From the NCBI GenBank assembly GCA_963832725.1, contig CAWHVG010000003.1, positions 1,736,001 through 1,800,000 on the forward strand: DNA of 64,000 nt, written 5' to 3'. Origin of the DNA: JAEZBP01 sp963832725. Its GTDB lineage: Bacteria; Myxococcota_A; Polyangia; Polyangiales; Sandaracinaceae. Positions 18,102-27,037 of this stretch are shown here, in pieces. Both the position numbers and the translations under genes were made by a program. The notes under the pieces were generated by a model. The model was given only the letters and a program-made list of their open reading frames with translations. It was not told the DNA's origin and ran no database searches. Within the stretch, counting starts at the first letter, position 1. Every line of letters starts with the position of its first letter.

Positions 18102-19498
18102 TGGCCGTGCTGATGACAGCGCTGATGACGAGGCGGAACGGCGCGTCCGCTCTCCTCCTGGCGCTCCTCGTCCTGCCCCAGACGGCAGCGGCGCAGCCGA
18201 TGGACACCTACGGGATGGGCTCGCGCTCCGTCGCGCTGGCCGGCGCGGTCACCGCCGACGTCCAGGACTTCAGCGCGAACTACTACAACCCCGCTGGCAT
18301 CGTCCGCGACGGCAAGCTGCACGTCGGCATCGGCTGGTTCGGCGCCGCGCCCAACCTCTATCTCAACCACGACTCGAGCGCCGTCGATCCGGTCGACGGA
18401 ATCGTCCTCGGGTTGAACGTGCCCGGCCACATCGGCAATTTCCGCTTCGGCTTCGGGCTCGGCGTCCACCTCAACGATCAGCGCCTGTCGCGCACGCGCT
18501 CCCTGCCACGCGCCCGACCGCGCTGGGAGCTCTACGACAGCCGGCCCCAGCGCGCGTTCTTGGCCGCCCACGTCGCCATCCAACCCTGGCCGTGGTTGCG
18601 GATCGGCGGCGGCATCGGTTTTCTGAGCTACTCGACGAACACGCTGAGCGTCCGCGGGACGATCAACTTCGCCCAGCCCAACGCGTCGCAGCTCGAGCAC
18701 TCGTTGCAGGGACGCCTGATCACCATCCGCTACCCGCAGGTCGGCATTCAGGTCGGCCCCTTCGAGGGCTTCAACTTCGGCGCCGTCTACCGGGGCGAGT
18801 ACTCGCTCGACAACACCCTCGTCGCGCAGGTCGGCGATCAGAACGGCAACCCGGTCAACCAGGCCGTGATCGTGGCCGGCGACACGGCGATCAACAGCTA
18901 CTTCTACCTGCTGACGCAGTCGGTGAACGCCTACGTCCCGCACCAGTTCTCGTTCAGCGCGAGCTACACGCCCTTCGACTGGCTGCGGGTCGGGGTCGAG
19001 GTCACCTACCTGATGTGGTCGCTCTACAAGAGCCCCATCGGCAGCAGCCAAGTCATCCTCGACATCGACGTGCCGCCCTCGCTGCAGGACCGGATCACCG
19101 TGCCGAACCACATCCCGGCGGGGCATCCGGTCGCGGCGAACTTCCACGACCGCTTCGTGCCGCGCATCGGCATCGAGGTCACGCCCTACCGCTCCGACGA
19201 CGTCGTCTTCCAGGTGCGGGGCGGCTACTTCTACGAGAACAGCCCGGCGCCCCAGCAGATGGGGTTCACCAACCTGGTCGACACGGACCGCCACACCTGG
19301 AGCGCCGGCGTCGGCGTGGAGCTCTTCGGCCTCCGTCCGCTGCTGCCGGGCTCGCTGAGCATCGACGCCCACTTCACGTACTCGTGGCTGCCGGCGCGGA
19401 CGATGATCAAGTCCTCGCCGATCGACCCGGTGGGCGACTACGTCGCCTGGGGTAACATCTTCGCGGGGGGCCTCACCGTGGAAGCGAGGTTCGATTGA
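18101..19498 (+). CDS. Second FadL/OmpP1-like outer-membrane protein
   Basis: A 465-residue relative of the preceding gene product. It has a signal peptide ending near AAAQP, then MDTYGMGSRSVALAGAVTA and DFSANYYNPAGI, the same N-terminal motif as its neighbour, then an amphipathic barrel. The terminal residues (VEARFD) are less canonical than those of the neighbour. The ATG at 18101 overlaps the upstream stop, and its own stop overlaps the next reading frame, so the three genes look like one translationally coupled operon. The two porin-like genes probably arose by tandem duplication followed by divergence. Confidence 0.82.
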   Translation: MAVLMTALMTRRNGASALLLALLVLPQTAAAQPMDTYGMGSRSVALAGAVTADVQDFSANYYNPAGIVRDGKLHVGIGWFGAAPNLYLNHDSSAVDPVDGIVLGLNVPGHIGNFRFGFGLGVHLNDQRLSRTRSLPRARPRWELYDSRPQRAFLAAHVAIQPWPWLRIGGGIGFLSYSTNTLSVRGTINFAQPNASQLEHSLQGRLITIRYPQVGIQVGPFEGFNFGAVYRGEYSLDNTLVAQVGDQNGNPVNQAVIVAGDTAINSYFYLLTQSVNAYVPHQFSFSASYTPFDWLRVGVEVTYLMWSLYKSPIGSSQVILDIDVPPSLQDRITVPNHIPAGHPVAANFHDRFVPRIGIEVTPYRSDDVVFQVRGGYFYENSPAPQQMGFTNLVDTDRHTWSAGVGVELFGLRPLLPGSLSIDAHFTYSWLPARTMIKSSPIDPVGDYVAWGNIFAGGLTVEARFD

Positions 19499-20703
19499 GG
19501 CGGCTAGATGTCCTCGGCGGGGATCGCAACGCCGTCTGGCCGGCCCTCGACGCCGATCTCGGGCGCGAGCCTCCTGCTTTTCCTGCGGGCGCGCACACCC
19601 AATCTCGACGCCGACCGCTCGGCCATACCGGTCGCGACTTCCGCCTCGCGCATCTGGTCGCTCTCGTCGCGCTGCTCGCCGCCACCGCGTGCAGCACCAT
19701 CGGCGACCCGGGGAGTTTCCCGGACGCCTACCCGAACGGGGGCACCGGGCAATTCCGCCCGCTGACCTCGGACGAGACGGGCGTGTTCGGGGGCCGTGCG
19801 ATCGTGCTGCAGAACGTGGCCCTCGACGCCGTCATGGTGGCCGATGGCCACCTCTTCTACGCCTCGGCGCCGCTCGCCGACATGGCGCCCCCGACGCCCG
19901 ACGGCTACCCGGAGAACGACGTCTACTGGGACGCGTTCCAGCCGCGCACGATCCAGCGCTCACCGCCCCGCGCCGACAAGGGCTTCGTGGCCGGTACGAC
20001 CGTCCTCGAGGCGTCGGCCGGTTGGGAGGGAGCCGCGGTCTACGACCCCTGGGTCGTGGTGCAGGACGACGGCAGCGCCCGCATGTACTACGCGGCAGAC
20101 GGTGGCATCGGCGTCGCCGAGGCGCCCAGCGTCGACGGCGCCTTCACGCGGGTCGGAGACGGCCCCGTCCTCGGCCCCGACGCGGCCATCTCCGGCTCCC
20201 CGCGCCGGCCCAGCGTGGTGCGCGGCATCGATGGCGCGTGGTGGATGTACTACGACGCTGGCGGCGCGATGGGCGCCGCGCGCTCCGAGGACGGCCTGGC
20301 GTTCACCCAGGTCGACGGCGACCCGAGCACCGACGCCATCGACCCGATCTCCATCGTAGGCCGCGACTTGAAAGAGTCGGTCGAGGTCTCCGTCCACGGG
20401 CCGGGCGCGGCGTCAATCGTCACGCCGGCGGGCCGGACGCTGATCCGCATGTACTTCGAGTCGCACCGCGACGACGGGACCGTCCTCCCCTACGTGGCCG
20501 GGAGCGACGACGGCGTCGCGTTCGTCCGCCACGAGCTCCCCGTGGCCATGGAGACGGACCTGCGCTCCCCCGCCCCCATCATCATCGACGACCGCACCAC
20601 GCTCCTCTACGCGACCATCCCCCACGTCAGCGCCGGCCGACAAACGCACGCGCTGATCGCCTTGGTGAACCCGGCGTCCGTGCAGTTCGGGATGATGCAG
20701 TAG
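19495..20703 (+). CDS. Glycosidase-like propeller lipoprotein
   Basis: A protein of up to 402 residues. The lipobox LLAATAC lies about 65 residues into the frame, so the real start is uncertain. TTG at 19495, overlapping the preceding stop, is the only candidate I can support, and the Arg-rich leader is unusually long. The mature part has repeated strand signatures of five-bladed GH43/GH32-type propellers: YDPWVVVQDDGSARMYYAAD, GSPRRPSVVRGIDGAWWMYY and RMYFESHRDDGT. No catalytic triad can be assigned. It is the third gene of the outer-membrane operon, perhaps a surface partner of the two barrels. Confidence 0.7.
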   Translation: MRRLDVLGGDRNAVWPALDADLGREPPAFPAGAHTQSRRRPLGHTGRDFRLAHLVALVALLAATACSTIGDPGSFPDAYPNGGTGQFRPLTSDETGVFGGRAIVLQNVALDAVMVADGHLFYASAPLADMAPPTPDGYPENDVYWDAFQPRTIQRSPPRADKGFVAGTTVLEASAGWEGAAVYDPWVVVQDDGSARMYYAADGGIGVAEAPSVDGAFTRVGDGPVLGPDAAISGSPRRPSVVRGIDGAWWMYYDAGGAMGAARSEDGLAFTQVDGDPSTDAIDPISIVGRDLKESVEVSVHGPGAASIVTPAGRTLIRMYFESHRDDGTVLPYVAGSDDGVAFVRHELPVAMETDLRSPAPIIIDDRTTLLYATIPHVSAGRQTHALIALVNPASVQFGMMQ

Positions 20704-20822
20704 GCTCCGGCGTCGAGGGATTGACGTCGGGACGGCGAGGATCCCGCCGTCAGCCTGAAGGACCCCGCGGCGATCTCCGCGGGCGTTGCCCGACCGAAGG
20801 CGCCGTGGACGGACCGTCGAGC

Positions 20823-21674
20823 TCAGGGCCGGAGAGGCCCGAGGATCTCGCGGTAGCGCGAGTACGCGAGGAAGTGGCCCGCGCCCTCGACCATGCGCAG
20901 CGTGGCCTTCGGGATGCGGCGCGCGAGACGCTCGCCCCAGACGGGCGGCACGAAACGATCGGCGCCCCCCTGCCAGACGTCGACCGCAACCTCGATCTGC
21001 TCCGGCGAGAAGCCCCAAGGCGCCACCAGCACGCGGTAGTCGTCCACCAACCCCGACGGCCTCGCCAGGCCCGCCGCCACGGCGCGCCCGAGCTCGTCGG
21101 GCATCCGCTCGGGCAGCGCCACCCCGACCCGCCACGCCAGCTCCTCGAGCGCGGCCGCCCCGGCCACCACACGGCTCGACGCGCGGGCGAGCGCGCCGAG
21201 CGCCCGCGGCGCCTTCAGGGCGAGCGCCGTGATGGCCCGGTCCATCCCGTTCAGCTCGGCGAACGCGGCAGGATCATCGAGCGGCACGCAGCCGGCCACC
21301 AGCGCCACCCGCACGACCCGCTCCGGCAGCGCGAAGCCGCAGGCCGCCGCGTAGATCCCGCCGAGCGACCAGCCGAGGACCGAGACGCGATCGAGACGGA
21401 GCGCGTCCGCCAACTGCGCCACGTCGTCCGTCCAGTCGAGGAGCGCGCGCCCGGAACAGCGGTCGGAGCCCCCAATCCCGGGCCGGTCGGGCGAGAGGAG
21501 GCGCAGCCCGAGCGCGCGCGCGACCTCGTCGGCGGGCTCGATGTCGCGACCGTCCAAGAGCCCGCCGTGGCAGCTCAAGACCGGGAACCCGTGCCGCACG
21601 CCGAGATCGCGGTAGGCCATCGTGCGCCCATCCGCGAGGCGCAGCGTTCGGAGCTCGAGCGGGCCGTCGCTCAT
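20823..21674 (-). CDS. Alpha/beta-hydrolase
   Basis: A 283-residue hydrolase fold protein. The oxyanion motif CHGG (~40), nucleophile elbow GWSLGG (~105), acid in the DVWQGGADRFVPP loop (~225) and catalytic His in EGAGHFLAY (~265) are all visible. Such enzymes cleave esters or similar bonds; the substrate is unknown. The ATG at 21674 (MSDGPLELR) is preferred to a start six codons upstream. It converges with the propeller lipoprotein gene. Confidence 0.87.
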   Translation of the reverse strand: MSDGPLELRTLRLADGRTMAYRDLGVRHGFPVLSCHGGLLDGRDIEPADEVARALGLRLLSPDRPGIGGSDRCSGRALLDWTDDVAQLADALRLDRVSVLGWSLGGIYAAACGFALPERVVRVALVAGCVPLDDPAAFAELNGMDRAITALALKAPRALGALARASSRVVAGAAALEELAWRVGVALPERMPDELGRAVAAGLARPSGLVDDYRVLVAPWGFSPEQIEVAVDVWQGGADRFVPPVWGERLARRIPKATLRMVEGAGHFLAYSRYREILGPLRP

Positions 21675-21736
21675 GAGGACCGGGACTAGCACGACCGGAC
21701 GCGGGTGCCTCCTTCGGTTGGGCGCGCGCCCACCGT

Positions 21737-22336
21737 TTGCTATACCGGAAGACGCTGACGGTGACCGTGCATCGACCCGGGAAGTTGAAGGGGCTCGCGC
21801 TGCGCGCGCTCGATCAGGCGTTCCTCACGCTACGCGGCGAGGAGGCGCGGGAGCGAGCGCGCGAACAGATGCCGGCCGAGCTCGCCGACGCGTTCCGCTA
21901 TCGCACCCTCCTCCCCGCGTCATGGTACCCGCTCGACTGGTACGCGGAGCTGCTCGCCTCCTATCGCGGCGCAACCGACGAAGGCGTCGAGCTCTGCCGG
22001 CAGGTCGGCCGCGTCGCCGCGCGCGACGAGATGCTCGGCATCTACAAGAAGCTGGTCCTGAGCATCCTCTCCCCGCAGTTGATGTTCAGCGTCACTCAGC
22101 GCTTCTACTCGGCGTTCTTCGACACCGGACGGGTGGAGGTGCTCGAGGCGCGAAAGGGCTACGCGCTCGCTCGCTACAGCGGCTGCATCGGCTGGGACGA
22201 GAACATGTGGGCCGAGATGCTCGGCGCCTGTGAGGCCTTCCTCGAGATCTCGGGCGCCAAGCACGTGCGCGGTCACATCGCCCGCGGCGGAAAGCTCGGC
22301 GACGACGGCTGCGAGCTCGAAGGCCACTGGGTCTGA
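21737..22336 (+). CDS. Myxobacterial conserved protein, DUF2378/TIGR02265-like
   Basis: A soluble protein of about 190-199 residues, with no signal or membrane segment. The size, the central FRYRTLLPASWYPLDWYAEL and the C-terminal MWAEMLGACEAFLEISGA resemble the small lineage-restricted TIGR02265/DUF2378 proteins of myxobacteria, whose function is unknown. This match is from memory of the family and is tentative. The start is uncertain: TTG 21737 or GTG 21761, the latter preceded by GGAAG. Confidence 0.6.
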   Translation: MLYRKTLTVTVHRPGKLKGLALRALDQAFLTLRGEEARERAREQMPAELADAFRYRTLLPASWYPLDWYAELLASYRGATDEGVELCRQVGRVAARDEMLGIYKKLVLSILSPQLMFSVTQRFYSAFFDTGRVEVLEARKGYALARYSGCIGWDENMWAEMLGACEAFLEISGAKHVRGHIARGGKLGDDGCELEGHWV

Positions 22337-22354
22337 CCCGCTCCGCTGCGCAGA

Positions 22355-23116
22355 TCAGCTCGCCGGAGCGAGGTGGCGCGGGAAGCTTCGCACCGCGAGC
22401 AGGTGGCGGGCAGCGTGAAGAGGCGTAGTGGGCATCTTCGCGAAGTACCCCATCGCCCGCGGCAGCGTGCCGAAGGTGCGCTCGATCTCGCGCCAGCGCG
22501 GGTCGGTGGCGACGTTGTCGCGGATGGGCGCGTCGGCGTCGCGCGCCTCGCGATACGCCCGGACGTACGCGAGCAGCCGCGCGTGGTAGTCGGGCTCCTC
22601 CACGATGGCGCCGATCGAGCCGGCGTGCGGATGCGTTCCGTCGAGCATCTGGAGGACCTGCGCCTCCAGCGCCTCGAGGCCTCCTTCGTGCGACTCGAGG
22701 AGCTGCAGATCGTAGGTCGGGTTGGCATGCACGACCTGCATGACGTGCCCGATGATGGTGTCTCGGTCGCTCAGAAAACCCGTTGGATCGACCATCGACG
22801 CCGGCGCGTCGAGGATCCGGAGCACCTGGTGGAAGGTGTAGTCGATGCCGCGCTCGGCGTAGTAGTCGGCGGCGGCGGGGCTGATCCAGAAGCGCAGCAT
22901 GTCGATCGAGCCGAGCACGAGCTGAAGCCGCGTCGGCACGCGCTCGATCAGTCCGAGCGAGGCGAGGCGCGAGAGGCGGGCGTCGAGCGCCGGCCCGTCC
23001 GCATAGGCTCGGAGCGCCAGCGCGAGTCGGCGAAGCTTGGCCGCCATCTCCCGCGGGGTCCCCGCCGCCCGTTGCAAGAGCAAGAGCGGCGGCTCGGTCA
23101 GACGCGCCGTCGTCAC
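22355..23116 (-). CDS. Unknown soluble protein coupled to permease
   Basis: A 253-residue mostly helical protein not recognised. Its GTG start at 23116 overlaps the permease stop (GTGA), so the pair is translationally coupled. Visible features are a Leu/Arg-rich N-terminal helix (AAKLRRLALALRAYADG), a central RDTIIGHVMQVVHANPTYDL and a C-terminal HAARHLLAVRSFPRHL. There is no Cys cluster, P-loop or membrane segment. A role linked to permease substrate handling or regulation is only inferred from the overlap. Confidence 0.6.
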   Translation of the reverse strand: MTTARLTEPPLLLLQRAAGTPREMAAKLRRLALALRAYADGPALDARLSRLASLGLIERVPTRLQLVLGSIDMLRFWISPAAADYYAERGIDYTFHQVLRILDAPASMVDPTGFLSDRDTIIGHVMQVVHANPTYDLQLLESHEGGLEALEAQVLQMLDGTHPHAGSIGAIVEEPDYHARLLAYVRAYREARDADAPIRDNVATDPRWREIERTFGTLPRAMGYFAKMPTTPLHAARHLLAVRSFPRHLAPAS

Positions 23117-24612
23117 GCGCCCCGCCCTCCCCGCTCGGCGAAGGCCTCCTCCGGCGAGTACACCAACCGCCGGCGGGCCCACACCGCGAAGTAGATCAGC
23201 CCGGCCGCGTACCAGACGGCGGCGCCGACGACGACGTTCGCGTAGACGGGATCGGAGACGAAGAGCGTCACCAAGGTCAGGAGCGCGAGCACGAGGGCGA
23301 CCACCGCACCGGCGATACCGAGAGGGCTCCGGTAGGGCCGCGGCAGGTCCGGAAAGCGCACGCGGAGCAAGATGTAGCTCAGCATCTGCAGGATGTAGGA
23401 GATCACCGCGCCGAAGACCGCCATGTTCAAGAGGACGGCGCCGACGGGGTGATCGCTGCCGAGCGAGTGGATGGCCAGCGCGGCGCCGTAGCCGAGCGCG
23501 GCGCCGACGAGGAGCGCGGCGTGCGGCGTCTTCCGGGTCCGATGTGTGACACTGAGCACGCGCGGGAAGTAGCCAGCGCGCGAGAGCGAGTAGATCTGCC
23601 GGCCGCAGGCGAAGACGATGGTGTGGAAGCTCGCGATCAAACCGGTGACGGCGACGAGCGCGAGCCCTTTGGCGGCGAGCCCCTCGCCGAAGATCGTCGC
23701 GAACCCGGTCAGCAGCGGCGCATCGGACTCGCCCATGGCCTGCGCGCCCGGCGCGATGGCGCCGTTGGCGACGAGGGTGAGGAACGCACACGCGACGAGC
23801 GTCAGCAGGCCGAAGAGGATGCCCTTCGGCATGTCCCTCACCGGGTCGTGCGCCTCCTCGGCGGCCAGCGGCAGCTCCTCGATGGCGAGGTAGAACCACA
23901 TGGCGAAGGGCAGCGCGCCGAGCACACCACGGACGCCGTGAGGCAGCCACGCGCTCTGCCCCGGATCCGCGGGGATGTCGAGCGCGCGAGAGAGCTCGAA
24001 GTGCGGCGCGGCGCCGACGTAGAAGACGGCCAGAATCCCGAGGGCGAGGAAGGTGACCAGCACCGTGAAGCGGAAGCTCGTCTCCACTCCCCAGATGTTG
24101 AGACCGACGAACACGCCGTACGCCAAGAGCCACCAGAGGGGTTGGACGCTCTCGGGCGTCCCGAAGATGGCGCCGAGGTAGCTCCCGATCGCCACCACGA
24201 TGACCGCCGGCGTGAGCACGTACTCCATGTTCTCGGCGAGCCCGGTGATGTACGCGCCCCAGGGACCCATGGCCGTCCGCGCGAACGAGTAGGCGCCACC
24301 GGTGTGAGGCAGCGCCGGCGACATCTCGGCGATGGAGAAGCAGAGCCCGGCATACATCACGGTGATGATCGTCGTCGCGACGAGCATGCCGCCGAACCCA
24401 CCGGCGCGCAGGCCGTAGTTCCAGCCGAAGAAGTCGCCGCTGATCACCGCGCCGACGCCGAGCGCCCACAGCGACCAGACCCGCGCGTAGCGGCGCAGGC
24501 CGCGCCGCTCGAAGTAGCCTCCGTCCACGTCGGTGTAGGCGACGCTCCCGCCCGGCGTGTCGGCGGGCAGGGAGAGCGCGACGGGCTCGTTCTCGATGGG
24601 GTCCTCGGGCAC
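23113..24612 (-). CDS. APC-family permease, ethanolamine-permease-like
   Basis: A 499-residue protein with about 12 membrane helices. The N-terminal block (YFERRGLRRYARVWSLWALG, then VISGDFFGWNYGL) matches the ethanolamine permease subgroup of the amino acid-polyamine-organocation superfamily. Helix 1 carries the G.G unwound substrate motif. No ethanolamine ammonia-lyase (eutBC) genes are nearby, so the substrate could equally be another amine or amino acid. The start at 24612 gives a short soluble N-terminus as in the family. Confidence 0.85.
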   Translation of the reverse strand: MPEDPIENEPVALSLPADTPGGSVAYTDVDGGYFERRGLRRYARVWSLWALGVGAVISGDFFGWNYGLRAGGFGGMLVATTIITVMYAGLCFSIAEMSPALPHTGGAYSFARTAMGPWGAYITGLAENMEYVLTPAVIVVAIGSYLGAIFGTPESVQPLWWLLAYGVFVGLNIWGVETSFRFTVLVTFLALGILAVFYVGAAPHFELSRALDIPADPGQSAWLPHGVRGVLGALPFAMWFYLAIEELPLAAEEAHDPVRDMPKGILFGLLTLVACAFLTLVANGAIAPGAQAMGESDAPLLTGFATIFGEGLAAKGLALVAVTGLIASFHTIVFACGRQIYSLSRAGYFPRVLSVTHRTRKTPHAALLVGAALGYGAALAIHSLGSDHPVGAVLLNMAVFGAVISYILQMLSYILLRVRFPDLPRPYRSPLGIAGAVVALVLALLTLVTLFVSDPVYANVVVGAAVWYAAGLIYFAVWARRRLVYSPEEAFAERGGRGA

Positions 24613-24671
24613 GCCGGGAGGATAACCGCGCGAGGCGCCAACGCCGCTCGGAGGTTACGCGAGGCGCGTGG

Positions 24672-26540
24672 TCACTCGGCCGGCGCGGCCGCCTCGTCGC
24701 CCAAAGACAGTGACGGGTCGTCTTCGACCTCGATGCCGACCTGTGAGAGCAGCCTCAGCGCGTTGCTCGTCCGCACCACGCCCGATCGCAGCCGGTAGTC
24801 GAAGATCATCTCGCCGTCCTGGATCACGTCCGTGAAGTGGACGTTCTCCACCTGCTCGGGCTCCTCGCGTTCGAGCGCCGAGAGCGCCACGTCGTGGGTG
24901 GCCACCAGCCCGGTCGCGCCGTGCTTCAGGAGATGACGCACCACCGCCCGCGCGCCGATGTGCCTGGCCTTCGCGTTCGTCCCGCGCAAGAGCTCGTCGA
25001 GCAGGAAGAAGATCGGCGGCTGCTGGTCGGCGTGGCCCACCACCACCCGCAGGCGCGAGAGCTCGGCCTGGAAGTAGCTCGCCCCGCTCTGGAGCGAGTC
25101 GGCCACCCGCATGCTCGCCCGAAGGCGCACCCGCGGCACCCGCATCCGCTTCGCCACCACCGGCCCACCCGCCAGCGCGAGCGCGATGTTCACGCCGACG
25201 GCGCGGAGGAGCGTGCTCTTGCCGGCCATGTTGGAGCCGGTGACGATCAGGCATGTGCCGGGCCCGCGCAGGTGCACGTCGTTGGCCACCCGCGCGTCCG
25301 GCATCAGCAGGGGATGCGCGATCCCCTCCGCCTCGAAGGGCTCTCCCTCGTCCGCGATCTCCGGCATCCGCGCGCCCGGATCGTGGTGGAGCAAGACCGA
25401 GATGGCGGCCAGCGCCTCGACCTCGCCGAGCACGTCGAACCACGCGCCCGAGCGCCGGCCCACGTTGCGCACCCAGCGCTCGATCCCGACCAAGCAGTTC
25501 AGGTCCCAGAGCAGGATCGGGTTCACGAAGATGTGGACGATCCCCGTCTCACGCAGCTCGTACCAACCGACCCAGCGGTCGAGGCGCTTCATCTGCACCG
25601 AGGGCGGCGCGCCCTCGACCTTCAGGCGCTCCTGCAGCTCGAGGAGAAGAGGCGCCTTCGGCTGCATCCCGTCGACGACCCGCATCAGCCGGACGTACGC
25701 GTCGACGAAGCCCTTCTTGTTCCCCATGGCCTCGTAGACCTCGCGGGAGCGCGGCTCGGTCATCCGGACGACCGCGAGCTGGGCCGCGAGCGGGAAGAGG
25801 AAGAGCCAGCCGGGGATCATGTGCGCGTAGCCCAACGCCCACAGCCCCACCGTGAGGATCGGCAGCGTCGGCGCCACCAGCTTCAGCCAGGGCTTCTGTT
25901 CGAGGATGCCCGGCTTCTGCATCAGCTCGACGAAGGGACCGGCGTCGAGGCGCTCGCGGCCGGTGTCGAGCACCGCCGCCTCCAGCTCCTGGCGGAGCGT
26001 CACCTCGGGGGCCAGCTCCTTCACCGCCTCCTGGCGCTCGGCGATCGTCTCGGAAGCGGCTGGACGGGCCAGCCAGAGGGCCAGCGTCTGCACGCCGGCG
26101 ATGGTGTGGGTGGTGTCGATCCGGGAGAGGAGCGAGCCCTCGCCGGTGATGTCGAGATCGGAGGCGTAGGGATGGCTGGCCGGCAAGAGCCCGTCGACCC
26201 GCGGCAGCTCCCGCCAGTCGTCCATCAGGCGCCGCACGTGCCGGTCGTGGATCTCCTTGCGGGTCAGGGCCACGTCCCGCGCCGCGAGCACCCGGCCCTG
26301 GTAGGCCCGGACGATCAAGAAGAACGCGAAGACGCCGAAGCCGCCGGCGAGCATCGACACCGAGCCCGCGAAGAGCCCCGAGCCGCCGAGCACGACCGCC
26401 GTCCCGAAGAGCAAGAGCTGCACCATCGAGAACGCGCTGACGCGACGATCGAGGGTCGCCGCCTGCGTCTCGAAACGGTCGCGGAGCGCGCGGTGCTCGC
26501 CGAGGGGGCCCGCTGACGCGTCCCCGTCGTGGTCGCTCAC
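24672..26540 (-). CDS. Membrane-associated MutS-like ATPase
   Basis: A 622-residue protein with the core (domain III) and ATPase (domain V) of the MutS superfamily but no mismatch-recognition domain. Two hydrophobic blocks (about 40-85 and 235-265) suggest membrane anchoring, as in other truncated MutS-like proteins. The ATPase has Walker A GSNMAGKST (~435), the family SGASYFQAEL segment, Walker B FFLLDELLRGTN (~513) and the ATHD signature. Its cellular role is unknown in this group. Its start overlaps the stop of yggX (ATGA), so both are made from one message. Confidence 0.85.
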   Translation of the reverse strand: MSDHDGDASAGPLGEHRALRDRFETQAATLDRRVSAFSMVQLLLFGTAVVLGGSGLFAGSVSMLAGGFGVFAFFLIVRAYQGRVLAARDVALTRKEIHDRHVRRLMDDWRELPRVDGLLPASHPYASDLDITGEGSLLSRIDTTHTIAGVQTLALWLARPAASETIAERQEAVKELAPEVTLRQELEAAVLDTGRERLDAGPFVELMQKPGILEQKPWLKLVAPTLPILTVGLWALGYAHMIPGWLFLFPLAAQLAVVRMTEPRSREVYEAMGNKKGFVDAYVRLMRVVDGMQPKAPLLLELQERLKVEGAPPSVQMKRLDRWVGWYELRETGIVHIFVNPILLWDLNCLVGIERWVRNVGRRSGAWFDVLGEVEALAAISVLLHHDPGARMPEIADEGEPFEAEGIAHPLLMPDARVANDVHLRGPGTCLIVTGSNMAGKSTLLRAVGVNIALALAGGPVVAKRMRVPRVRLRASMRVADSLQSGASYFQAELSRLRVVVGHADQQPPIFFLLDELLRGTNAKARHIGARAVVRHLLKHGATGLVATHDVALSALEREEPEQVENVHFTDVIQDGEMIFDYRLRSGVVRTSNALRLLSQVGIEVEDDPSLSLGDEAAAPAE

Positions 26541-26830
26541 GCCTCTCCGTCGCCGCCCGAGCCTTCCGTGGGCTTGTAGTCGGGCGGAGCCGCCGAACCT
26601 TCACCGAAGAAGAACTCTTCGGCCTGCTTGAGGAGGAACTCGGTGCCCTGCCGGGAGCTGACGTCGATGCGGTACTCGTTGATCAACATCGTGGAGTGGG
26701 CGATCCACAGGGACCAGCCCTCCTTCGACACGTTCTCGAAGATCCGCTCGCCGAGCTCGTTCGGGAAAGGGGGACGGTCGAGCTTCTCGCCTTCCGCTTT
26801 CGTCTTCACGCAGAACACCGTCTCGGCCAT
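26537..26830 (-). CDS. yggX: Fe(2+)-trafficking/oxidative damage protection protein YggX
   Basis: A 97-residue cytosolic protein with the family features: MAETVFCVKTKAEGEKLD at the N-terminus with the conserved Cys7, then PFPNELGERIFENVSKEGW and LINEYRIDV. YggX protects iron-sulfur proteins against oxidants and may assist iron supply. It usually sits beside mutY; here it is coupled instead to a MutS-like gene. The length is slightly over the usual ~90 because of an acidic tail. Confidence 0.92.
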   Translation of the reverse strand: MAETVFCVKTKAEGEKLDRPPFPNELGERIFENVSKEGWSLWIAHSTMLINEYRIDVSSRQGTEFLLKQAEEFFFGEGSAAPPDYKPTEGSGGDGEA

Positions 26831-27037
26831 GTCGGGAGCCTCCAGCGGCCGGAGAGTAGGGCCCGAGGCGCGCTGCCGCAACCGTCGTTCCACCGCCGGA
26901 CGAGGTGAGTTCTCCGGCGAGTGGCGGCGAGCCGGCCGACGCCCGCGCTCGGGCTTCCGAGAGGGGCCGACGTCGCGCGCTCGTCGCAGGACCACCGCGT
27001 GTCCGTAGCAAACCTGGTGCCCGACGCAGTACAATCG

